The notes beneath the pieces were generated by a model. It saw only the letters and a list, made by a program, of their open reading frames with translations. It searched no databases and had not been told where the DNA came from. Both the position numbers and the translations under genes were made by a program. 9,602 nt of DNA from Candidatus Zixiibacteriota bacterium. Lineage in GTDB: Bacteria > Zixibacteria > MSB-5A5 > JAABVY01. The stretch covers positions 5,521 to 15,122 of the forward strand of contig JAABVY010000281.1 in NCBI GenBank assembly GCA_011777135.1, in the 5' to 3' direction. This document shows positions 1-5,454 of this stretch, piece by piece; position 1 is the stretch's first letter, and each line of letters begins with the position of its first letter.

Positions 1-512
1 CGGATATGGATCTCGCCGCCACGGGTTACCACACCAACCTGGACCGAGAGAATCTGGTCCACATCCTGTACCGGCATAGCTTCAATCTCGTCAACACCGA
101 CTGTCCTGATATTCTGGACCTCGTCGATTTTGACATGGTCGATTTTGGCAGTAACGATCTGTTCCTCCCCTTCGATCACAGTCTCTTCCAGTTCTGCATT
201 AAGACGGAAGGTCTTGTTCGTCTCAACGGTCACATCCGGGTAGATCTGAGTTTTATAACCCACCAGCCGGACTTTCACGGTATAAGTTTTGGGCGGGATA
301 TTCAATATCGTATACTCGCCATCAATATTTGTCAGGGCACCTATCGTGGTCCCCTCCAGCTGAACAGCCACTCCGGGTAATGGCTCCTGAGTTTGCTTGT
401 CAACCACAACACCGGAAATCTTTCCAGTCGTAGCCGCAAAGACCGGGGTTGTACAGAATACAAATAAAAACAGGGCCACCAAAAATAGTGAAGCTCTTTT
501 GGCAAACAGCAT
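1..512 (-). CDS. TonB-dependent outer-membrane receptor, N-terminal part (runs off the left edge)
   Basis: The reading frame starts at ATG 512-510 and stays open to the window edge, giving 170 residues of a longer protein. An in-frame TAG two codons upstream and a strong AGGAGGT at 527-521, 8 nt from the ATG, fix the start. Residues 1-26 form a signal peptide (K5, R6, a hydrophobic run, likely cleavage after VFA). Residues about 30-112 read as a carboxypeptidase-regulatory-like beta-sandwich: GKISGVVVD, PLPGVAVQLEGT, TNIDGEYTILNIPP and VRLVGYKT are its hallmark strands. From about residue 125 the segments VGVDEIEAMPVQDVDQIL and GVVTRGGEIHIRG match the start of a TonB receptor plug domain. Family knowledge says such proteins sit in the outer membrane and import a ligand using TonB energy. 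The substrate cannot be told from this fragment. It appears to be transcribed alone from the promoter at 725-697. Confidence 0.85.
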   Translation of the reverse strand, partial: MLFAKRASLFLVALFLFVFCTTPVFAATTGKISGVVVDKQTQEPLPGVAVQLEGTTIGALTNIDGEYTILNIPPKTYTVKVRLVGYKTQIYPDVTVETNKTFRLNAELEETVIEGEEQIVTAKIDHVKIDEVQNIRTVGVDEIEAMPVQDVDQILSVQVGVVTRGGEIHI

Positions 513-520
513 CAGCTAAA

Positions 521-527
521 ACCTCCT
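521..527 (-). promoter_or_regulatory. Ribosome binding site of the TonB-dependent receptor
   Basis: The minus strand reads AGGAGGT here, an almost full Shine-Dalgarno match, 8 nt before the ATG at 512. It supports this start over any internal one. Confidence 0.75.
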
Positions 528-618
528 GAAATATTTTAAAAAACTAATCTTTCCAAATATGATTAACGTAAAAATTCAGTGTTATTGAAACCTATTTCTG
601 CCTTCTTCGTATAGTTGA

Positions 619-641
619 TTTGAATAATATTATCTTTCAAA
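619..641. repeat. Inverted repeat TTTGAA-N11-TTCAAA in the receptor leader
   Basis: The arms TTTGAA (619-624) and TTCAAA (636-641) flank an 11-nt AT-rich spacer containing the palindrome ATAATATTAT. It lies inside the predicted leader of the TonB receptor gene. A related TTTGAA/TTCAAA dyad with a longer spacer lies before the transferase gene at 1623-1653. In AT-rich DNA such dyads can arise by chance. Confidence 0.3.
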
Positions 642-668
642 AACAAGGTCCAAAATACGGGCATAAAT

Positions 669-683
669 CTGTCTCCGTGACAG
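669..683 (-). other. Small hairpin near the predicted 5' end of the receptor mRNA
   Basis: The minus strand reads CTGTC-ACGGA-GACAG, a perfect 5-bp stem with a 5-nt loop. It starts about 7 nt after the predicted transcription start near 690. Hairpins at a 5' end can protect mRNA from decay. That role is inferred here, and the stem is short. Confidence 0.3.
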
Positions 684-696
684 CATTAAACCTTTA

Positions 697-725
697 ATTA
701 AAGGATAATTCCGCCTCTCTGTCAA
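697..725 (-). promoter_or_regulatory. Sigma-70-type promoter of the TonB-dependent receptor
   Basis: The minus strand carries a perfect TTGACA -35 box (725-720), a 17-bp spacer and TTTAAT as the -10 box (702-697), five of six bases to consensus. Transcription would start near 690, leaving a leader of about 180 nt before the ATG at 512. The 316-nt stretch 513-828 without a supported gene holds this promoter, a small hairpin (669-683), an AT-rich dyad (619-641), a longer dyad (748-783) and the ribosome binding site. Confidence 0.65.
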
Positions 726-747
726 GCGCTTTTTGGCCTGCATAAAG

Positions 748-783
748 AGGTAATTCAGCCGCAATATAGACCTCGGATTACCT
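748..783. repeat. Inverted repeat AGGTAAT-N22-ATTACCT between the transferase and receptor genes
   Basis: Two 7-bp arms (748-754 and 777-783) are exact reverse complements. Inside them a second CCG/CGG pairing can form. The dyad lies 23 bp upstream of the -35 box of the receptor promoter and 46 bp after the stop codon of the transferase. It could be an operator or a weak 3' hairpin of the transferase transcript. The run after it (CTTT) is too poor for a confident terminator call. Confidence 0.3.
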
Positions 784-828
784 TGTTACGTTCAAAAAAA
801 TCTTTAAGGGAGGATTTGTATCGTTCTT

Positions 829-1584
829 TCAAATCTCACCTTCATCTATGTTTATTACGCAATATCTGCGATCTGATTCCAATGTTTTGAGCAGAGCATT
901 TCTTAATTCGTCCTCGGAGAAACTCAAATCTGTCTGCTCTTCCAGCGAAGTAATATGAGCCAGCGCAGAGCCATCTCTGTTCAATCCCTTGAAGAAATGG
1001 AAATCATCCGGCAAATAGGCTGAGATCCGGACCGACGATTGAACCAAAAATCTATCCCGGCCAACATAAAGGGCAATACCGGCGATTTTTCTGCCGGATG
1101 CCAGAAGCTCATAGGGTGTTGCGCTCAAAAAACAGGGAAGCTTTCCGATTCCGCTTCTATCTCCGGTCCGGAACCTCGGCCCGCGAGCCAAGATTGTTTC
1201 TGTATTCAAGTTTTCAAAGAACAACTTCAATGTATTTGCAAAGTTGTCATATATTTCTCTGGCAGTAACTCCGCCCGCAGTGGCACCTTGCAAGCTTCCT
1301 GCGGACGAAATACAAACATCATTTTTATGGTAAATGGCCCGGCCACCAGTAGGCCTCTTTACGACAGTGACCCCCGCCTTTGAGAGGTATTCCGTATCCA
1401 GAACTCTGCCAATCTCTTGATTTTTGCCCAGCGAGACGGCCGGAGGATCCCAGGTGTAAATTCTAAAAAATCTCTCCCTGCCGTCAGGACCAACTTTCTC
1501 CAGCATTTTCCGGTCGAATTCCATGTTGAATTCTCCGGAACGCCGAAAAGTGGTCAGGAAATGACAGATTTCTCTATTATTCAC
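829..1584 (-). CDS. LplA/LipM-family octanoyl/lipoyl protein transferase
   Basis: This 251-residue protein belongs to the biotin/lipoate protein ligase fold family, which attaches or moves octanoyl or lipoyl groups on lysines of GcvH and 2-oxoacid dehydrogenase subunits in the cytosol. Visible motifs are SGEFNM (residues 16-21), WDPPAVSLGKNQ (45-56), KRPTGGRAIYH (76-86) and GRKIAGIA (164-171), the last with the family lysine K166. Cys151, in the pattern CFxxxxxYEL (151-160), aligns with the catalytic cysteine of the octanoyltransferase LipM, which favours a LipM-like octanoyl-GcvH transferase over an ATP-using ligase. The HGSI-like segment after the lysine has changed to SSVR. The start is GTG 1584; the family's N-terminal strand and the SGxxNM motif lie upstream of the only good internal ATG (residue 21, with GGAG before it), so the longer form is preferred although its own ribosome binding site is poor. 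A sigma-54-like promoter lies just upstream. The gene stands alone, without gcvH or lipA in view. Confidence 0.82.
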   Translation of the reverse strand: MNNREICHFLTTFRRSGEFNMEFDRKMLEKVGPDGRERFFRIYTWDPPAVSLGKNQEIGRVLDTEYLSKAGVTVVKRPTGGRAIYHKNDVCISSAGSLQGATAGGVTAREIYDNFANTLKLFFENLNTETILARGPRFRTGDRSGIGKLPCFLSATPYELLASGRKIAGIALYVGRDRFLVQSSVRISAYLPDDFHFFKGLNRDGSALAHITSLEEQTDLSFSEDELRNALLKTLESDRRYCVINIDEGEI

Positions 1585-1608
1585 AACAGCTTACGCCCAA
1601 TATACGCA

Positions 1609-1623
1609 ACAAATACCGTGCCA
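1609..1623 (-). promoter_or_regulatory. Sigma-54 (-24/-12) promoter of the octanoyl/lipoyl transferase gene
   Basis: The minus strand reads TGGCACG (1623-1617), then GTAT, then TTGT (1612-1609). The -24 box matches the sigma-54 consensus at all seven bases and the spacing is correct. The -12 box has TTGT where TTGC is preferred. Transcription would start near 1597, leaving only about 12 nt before the GTG at 1584. The adjacent upstream gene encodes a sigma-54 activator, which makes the match more credible. This was the only -24 box with TGGC found in the three intergenic regions. Confidence 0.55.
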
Positions 1624-1653
1624 ATTTGAAATATCACAGAAGTGCTTCAAATT
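1623..1653. repeat. Inverted repeat AATTTGAA-N15-TTCAAATT touching the sigma-54 -24 box
   Basis: The arms at 1623-1630 and 1646-1653 are exact 8-bp reverse complements around a 15-bp spacer. The dyad ends on the first base of the TGGCACG box. It could be a binding site for a regulator of the transferase gene. Sigma-54 enhancers usually lie farther upstream, so a repressor or accessory site would fit the position better. No role is shown by the sequence. Confidence 0.35.
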
Positions 1654-1696
1654 ATGAATTTACAATAAGTTAGGGTAAACCGCAAGTACTATTTGG

Positions 1697-1724
1697 AATA
1701 TACGAAAATAGAATAATATCGCAA
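1697..1724 (-). promoter_or_regulatory. Possible sigma-70-type promoter upstream of the transferase gene
   Basis: The minus strand has TTGCGA (1724-1719, four of six to TTGACA), a 16-bp spacer and TATATT (1702-1697, five of six to TATAAT). It would give a leader of about 105 nt and could drive basal expression alongside the sigma-54 site. The -35 box is only partial and the region is AT-rich. Confidence 0.3.
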
Positions 1725-1782
1725 AAACTGCGAGAGAAAGCTACATTTACACAGATGTGATGATAAGCCCATGAAAGACAAC

Positions 1783-1814
1783 AAAAAAAGCCCGGGGCAG
1801 AATCTGCGCCGGAC
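1783..1814 (-). terminator. Rho-independent terminator of the small-protein/TPR-regulator operon
   Basis: On the minus strand an 11-position stem (GTCCGGCGCAG with CTGCCCCGGGC, one mismatch and one G-U pair) closes a 3-nt loop and is followed by seven T residues (1789-1783). It begins 27 nt after the regulator's stop codon. On the plus strand the stem is followed only by a short T run, so it acts mainly for minus-strand genes. Confidence 0.88.
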
Positions 1815-1841
1815 TTTTCAAATTTAATCATCAATATTTTA

Positions 1842-4784
1842 TTATTCTTTGGAAATATCGTACTCTTTAATCTTGAGCCTCAAGGTCGATTCAGGAATAC
1901 CAAGCGCATTTGCCGCGTGCTTCTTTACCCAGCGGTTCTTGGAAAGCGCTTCCTTTATATACTTCTTCTCAAACATTGAGATATAGTCATAGAGAGTAAA
2001 TTCACGCCCAAAATTCTCTATTTCCGGAAGATCGATTTCGCGGCGATTTTCGGAATCCTTGAAAAACTTCCTCGAGAGCAGCTCTCTGGTAATCTTGCGG
2101 CGATCTCCGGATAACAGAATCATCTTCTTGATTTCATTATCCAGCTCACGCACATTACCCGGCCATGAAAAGTTCATGAAGATCTGCTGAACCTCTGGAT
2201 CAATGGATACGGAGGAGTCATATTTCTCGAGGAAATGATTGATCAAAAGGGGTATATCATCCTTCCTTTCACGCAAAGGCGGTATGCGCAATTGCATGGC
2301 GGAAAGGCGATAATACAGATCCTGACGGAATCGTCCCCCATCCATCATCTCCTTCAAGTCACTATTGGTAGCGGATAATAGACGAACATCGACCTTGCGT
2401 CCCCTCGTGTCACCCAGACGAACCACCTCTTGGTCCTCGAGTACACGCAGGAGCTTGGCCTGTATGGAAAGGGGCATCTCGCCGATTTCATCCAGGAAGA
2501 AAGTACCGCCATCGGCCTCCTCAAATAGGCCGGCACGATCACGGTCTGCGCCTGTAAACGCACCTTTCTTATAGCCAAAAAGCTCGCTTTCCAGAAGAGT
2601 CTCTGGAAGCGCCGCGCAGTTGACCGAAATAAATCTCTTATCCTTGCGCACCGAATTATAATGGATTGTCTTGGCCAGCAAATCTTTACCGCTGCCCGTC
2701 TCGCCCTGAATCAGGATGGAAATCGGAGAATCTTTAACCTGTATCACCTTTTCCAGCATCTTGAGCATGGACTTATTTCCTGTAACGATATTGGGAAAGG
2801 CACAGCGGTCTTCGAGCTGCGTGCGCAATCTGAAATTATCTTTTTCCAGATTTAATTTCTCTTCCTCGATAGCGCGGAAGGCCAGAATATCGGCAAATGC
2901 TATCGAAAGGTTCAGGTCGGTGTTGCTGAAAAACCCGCTTCGTGCGGAATTTCTATTTCTCTGCAGAAATACGATAGCCGATTTCTGCGAGCCCAGATCC
3001 ATGGGTATGAGAATTATGCTTCCAGCATCCCCGAATGCGTCGAAGATTTCAGCGCTGCCATTTGAGGACTGGTAGGGAGAAGTAATATAATATGGTTTCA
3101 GATTCCCGGGTTTTATTCCGGTATAACTTATCACACCTTTCAGGTCCTCCAGTTTCTCCAGGCTGAATTCATAATGAGCTAGGGGGGTAAAGTCCTTTTG
3201 CGCGAAATCCAGCAAGCCTATGAAAGCTGTATCGGCAAATATGCGCTCTGCCAGAAATTGGAGCGTATAATTCAGATCTGCTTGTCTGAGTTTCGTATAT
3301 TCGCCCGGTTCAATAATTGACCTGACCAGGTTATATTCGTTCGCATCGGAGGTGGCAATTTCGAGCATGGCGCTTTCGATTTTTCTTCTCAGCCCATGAA
3401 CCGCATTGATATCATCCTCGTTACCGGATTCTTCGAAATATTTTTCAGCCGCAGCAATGGCGTTGAATGCCCTGTCAAATTCAGAGTTTCTGTAATCCAA
3501 TTCAGCCTCGATCAAATCGCTGACCGCTATATAATAGCCGGCCTCCAGTTCATTGAAAAGTTTTCGCGCATCGCGCAGATGATTACGGCACCACTCCAGC
3601 TTGGCCAGATCATCTTCTTCAATTTCGATACTGGAAAAAGCGAGATGCATGCGGGCCACTTCATATTTCTCTCCCAGCAGGGAAAAGGCTCTTTCGGCCT
3701 CGGAAAAATAATCGGTATTATCATTGGCCGGGCTATACGCCAGTGAGGCAAGAGCCAGCACTTTTAGGCTGGCAGCAACTTCAACGCTTTCCCCAACCTT
3801 CTGCGCGGCTTTATGGGCCTCCAGAGCATCCTTATAAGCCAGATCATAGCGTGCGGTCGCCAGATAAAGCTCAGCCCGCCTGCGCAGGGTCTGTGAAAGC
3901 AGAGTGTTGTTGGAGGGCATTTTCCTGGAGATCATCAGAGCGCGCTGGAATGCCTGCAAGGCCAGATCAAACTTGTTGAATTCGGTGTAATATTCTCCCA
4001 GATACTCATAAAGAATACCCTCTTCACGAGGCAGCTGGGTGGAATCCAGAAGCGACTTGACTTCCGCAAAACAGTCCTCGCAGAGCCTCTGATCCCGCAA
4101 ACGGATGCCCAGATATCCAAGCGAGAGAAGGTTACGGATCAGAGAGTCGGTCACTCTGTTCTGGCGATTATGCTCAACACATTCCCGCAGCAGTTTCTCG
4201 GCTTCACCCCAGTTGCCGGTAAGTATATAGATACGGGCCAGGTTGCCATAATATCGTTTCAATGTAATATCGGCATTCAGATCATCACGAGCAGATGATT
4301 TGAAACTTTCGATCGCCTTAAGAAGATAATCAGCCGAGGCGTCATAATCGCCCAAGATGAACTTTATTTGCGCCAGACGGTTCTGACACTCGAAAATACC
4401 GGTACGATCGTCAATACGCCTCCAGGTGGCCAGGCAATCATGATAGGTCTGCTCCGCTTCCGAAAGATTTCCCATATCCATCTGGATGCGGGCGATTAAC
4501 TTCTGGAGTCTGCCGATCTTCTTATTATCCGATGTGGATCGATAATATTCAAAGGAAGACAAAGCCTTCTTGAGCGCCTTTTCATACTCAAGTTCGGCAT
4601 GCTGTATAATGGCTTGATAATAGTCTAATTCAGCTTTTGCAGAAGCAGGCGCATGAGTATAATTGTCCATTTGAGCAGCCAGAACTGTCCTGGCCTGACT
4701 CAATTTGCCCTGTATGACAAGTAACTCGATCTGGTTCAACTCATCAAGGACAACCCGCTTCCTGTTCGAGAGGTGTGGATTCAT
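1842..4784 (-). CDS. Sigma-54-dependent transcriptional activator with TPR sensor, GAF-like region and Fis HTH
   Basis: This 980-residue cytoplasmic protein activates RNA polymerase carrying sigma-54. Residues about 15-475 are helical TPR-type repeats (for example 98-120, 132-165, 178-208, 255-290 and 298-331). Residues about 495-645 look like a GAF fold, followed by a short coiled linker (638-660). The AAA+ domain spans about 665-900: Walker A GETGSGKD (694-701), the sigma-54 contact motif GAFTGA (741-746), Walker B GGTFFLDE (759-766), arginine-finger region GRFRQDLYYRL (816-826) and WPGNVREL (874-881). A Fis-type helix-turn-helix sits at about 945-975 (AANALGIPESTLRLKIKEY). No receiver domain is present, so phosphorelay control is unlikely and the TPR/GAF half is probably the sensor. 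All residues needed for ATP use and sigma-54 contact are present. The start ATG 4784 has only a weak AGGA close before it; it follows the small exported protein gene by 26 nt, so the two are probably cotranscribed. Likely target: the sigma-54 promoter at 1609-1623 (inference). Confidence 0.93.
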   Translation of the reverse strand: MNPHLSNRKRVVLDELNQIELLVIQGKLSQARTVLAAQMDNYTHAPASAKAELDYYQAIIQHAELEYEKALKKALSSFEYYRSTSDNKKIGRLQKLIARIQMDMGNLSEAEQTYHDCLATWRRIDDRTGIFECQNRLAQIKFILGDYDASADYLLKAIESFKSSARDDLNADITLKRYYGNLARIYILTGNWGEAEKLLRECVEHNRQNRVTDSLIRNLLSLGYLGIRLRDQRLCEDCFAEVKSLLDSTQLPREEGILYEYLGEYYTEFNKFDLALQAFQRALMISRKMPSNNTLLSQTLRRRAELYLATARYDLAYKDALEAHKAAQKVGESVEVAASLKVLALASLAYSPANDNTDYFSEAERAFSLLGEKYEVARMHLAFSSIEIEEDDLAKLEWCRNHLRDARKLFNELEAGYYIAVSDLIEAELDYRNSEFDRAFNAIAAAEKYFEESGNEDDINAVHGLRRKIESAMLEIATSDANEYNLVRSIIEPGEYTKLRQADLNYTLQFLAERIFADTAFIGLLDFAQKDFTPLAHYEFSLEKLEDLKGVISYTGIKPGNLKPYYITSPYQSSNGSAEIFDAFGDAGSIILIPMDLGSQKSAIVFLQRNRNSARSGFFSNTDLNLSIAFADILAFRAIEEEKLNLEKDNFRLRTQLEDRCAFPNIVTGNKSMLKMLEKVIQVKDSPISILIQGETGSGKDLLAKTIHYNSVRKDKRFISVNCAALPETLLESELFGYKKGAFTGADRDRAGLFEEADGGTFFLDEIGEMPLSIQAKLLRVLEDQEVVRLGDTRGRKVDVRLLSATNSDLKEMMDGGRFRQDLYYRLSAMQLRIPPLRERKDDIPLLINHFLEKYDSSVSIDPEVQQIFMNFSWPGNVRELDNEIKKMILLSGDRRKITRELLSRKFFKDSENRREIDLPEIENFGREFTLYDYISMFEKKYIKEALSKNRWVKKHAANALGIPESTLRLKIKEYDISKE

Positions 4785-4810
4785 AATCCTATCAAGTTAT
4801 ATAATCTTGG

Positions 4811-5161
4811 TTATCGTTTTAACAGCTTATCATGAGAATTCTCGGTATCTCTGTACCGATCATCAACCGCCTCCTTGCTCTTGCGCTCCAGCTCAATCTC
4901 CTCTTTCTCGTCGCTGCCGCCCAATAGCCCCTCAATCCAGCTACCAAACCAGCTGAACCAGGATTTTCTTGGACCCACACCCTGATCTCCTTCATCGCCA
5001 CCGCCTGACGAACCATCACCCGTGCCTGATGATGAAATCGAGAGGGTATCTGTTACCTTGGTTCCATCCCAAGGATGATCCAGTGCGTTAGCAGGAGTCG
5101 ACCAGAATATGATCGCGAATAGAGCCACAATCACAAGGCTGCATAACCTTGTTTTATTCAT
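4811..5161 (-). CDS. Small exported protein with Gly/Ser linker and Trp-rich segment (unknown family)
   Basis: I do not recognise a family for this 116-residue protein. Residues 1-26 form a clear Sec signal peptide (K3, R5, hydrophobic 8-20, cleavage after ANA at 24-26), so the protein leaves the cytoplasm. The mature part starts LDHPWDGT, then a low-complexity Ser/Gly/Asp linker (42-63), then a Trp-rich stretch RKSWFSWFGSWIEGLLGG (65-82) whose W68, W71, W75 and L79 would share one face of a helix, then a highly charged tail (84-116) rich in Glu, Lys and Arg. There are no cysteines after the signal peptide, so it is not a lipoprotein. The start ATG 5161 has GGAGGAA at 5173-5167. It is the first gene of an operon with the TPR sigma-54 activator. 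A role as a signal or regulated secreted product is a guess from that pairing. Confidence 0.78.
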   Translation of the reverse strand: MNKTRLCSLVIVALFAIIFWSTPANALDHPWDGTKVTDTLSISSSGTGDGSSGGGDEGDQGVGPRKSWFSWFGSWIEGLLGGSDEKEEIELERKSKEAVDDRYRDTENSHDKLLKR

Positions 5162-5166
5162 CTATC

Positions 5167-5173
5167 TTCCTCC
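5167..5173 (-). promoter_or_regulatory. Ribosome binding site of the small exported protein
   Basis: The minus strand reads GGAGGAA ending 5 nt before the ATG at 5161. This strong site supports the small open reading frame as a real gene. Confidence 0.7.
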
Positions 5174-5208
5174 AGACAAACTAATTTCTTTCTTCAAGGA
5201 TAAAGAGT

Positions 5209-5249
5209 GGTAAGGGAAACCCGGAAAGTTATTTTCGGGCATACTTACC
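5209..5249 (-). other. Two-part stem-loop at the 5' end of the small-protein/regulator mRNA
   Basis: The outer arms GGTAAG (minus strand 5249-5244) and CTTACC (5214-5209) pair over 6 bp. Inside a small internal loop, GCCCG pairs with CGGGT over 5 bp including one G-U, closing a 12-nt loop. It begins at the predicted transcript start near 5250 and stops about 36 nt before the ribosome binding site. It could stabilise the mRNA or be a regulatory leader. It has no T run, so it is not a terminator, and it matches no riboswitch I recognise. Confidence 0.4.
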
Positions 5250-5256
5250 CGCTTTA

Positions 5257-5285
5257 AAAATATATATCTCATAAGGGGTTGTCAA
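5257..5285 (-). promoter_or_regulatory. Sigma-70-type promoter of the small-protein/TPR-regulator operon
   Basis: The minus strand has a perfect TTGACA (5285-5280), then a 17-bp spacer and TATTTT (5262-5257). TATATT at 5264-5259 is a closer -10 match but with only a 15-bp spacer. Transcription would start near 5250, giving a leader of about 90 nt. The perfect -35 box matches that of the receptor promoter at 725-720. The 293-nt gap 5162-5454 also holds the leader hairpin and the upstream operon's terminator. Confidence 0.55.
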
Positions 5286-5360
5286 GATTTTATTTAATAT
5301 TTTTATAATAACACAGCACTCAATAAGTTATAACCAGACTCTATGGCCTGTTTGTTCCCG

Positions 5361-5444
5361 TCAAAAACGCAAAAATTGCGTCACAATGGAATCTCTGTAT
5401 TCACCCGTTTCGGTGCGGACAGGAGCAGGAACCCCGATGATCAC
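5361..5444 (-). other. 27-codon open frame after etfB, faintly like an alanine dehydrogenase N-terminus
   Basis: A GTG-started frame 10 nt after the etfB stop encodes 27 residues beginning MIIGVPAPVRTETGEYR. This recalls the opening of alanine dehydrogenases (MIIGVPKEIK, then a conserved E-x-R). The frame ends in TGA inside the predicted terminator hairpin. It may be a decayed remnant of a former gene or a chance frame. There is no strong ribosome binding site. Confidence 0.15.
5362..5381 (-). terminator. Probable Rho-independent terminator of the fab-rnc-etfB operon
   Basis: The minus strand reads ACGCAA-TTT-TTGCGT followed by TTTT, a perfect 6-bp stem with a 3-nt loop and a short T run. 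It lies about 74 nt after the etfB stop and before the promoter of the next operon, as expected for the operon end. The stem is short, so termination may be partial. Confidence 0.55.
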
Positions 5445-5454
5445 TGCCTTATTG

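Noticed and set aside
6..380. Long plus-strand open frame opposite the start of the TonB receptor gene.
   Set aside because: It lies antisense to a frame with signal peptide, family domain and strong ribosome binding site. Its translation shows no recognisable domain.
630..743. A 37-codon minus-strand frame (begins MQAKKRLTERRNYPL, rich in Arg and Lys) between the transferase and the receptor gene.
   Set aside because: It has no ribosome binding site before its ATG, and it overlaps the good TTGACA/TTTAAT promoter, which better explains this sequence. A basic, Leu-rich frame of this size is likely by chance.
1501..1524. Alternative start of the transferase at ATG 1524 with GGAG upstream.
   Set aside because: It would remove the N-terminal strand and the SGxxN part of a family motif (residues 5-20). 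The longer GTG form fits the family better, although the internal site remains possible.
1719..1733. A 5-bp hairpin (TCGCA with TGCGA) upstream of the transferase gene, considered as a terminator.
   Set aside because: It has no proper T run after it on the minus strand, and the strong terminator at 1783-1814 already ends the preceding operon.
5346..5361. A GG-N10-GC pattern on the minus strand that could be read as a sigma-54 promoter for the small-protein operon.
   Set aside because: Beyond the GG and GC the flanking bases do not match TGGCACG or TTGC, and the sigma-70-type boxes at 5285-5257 are much better.
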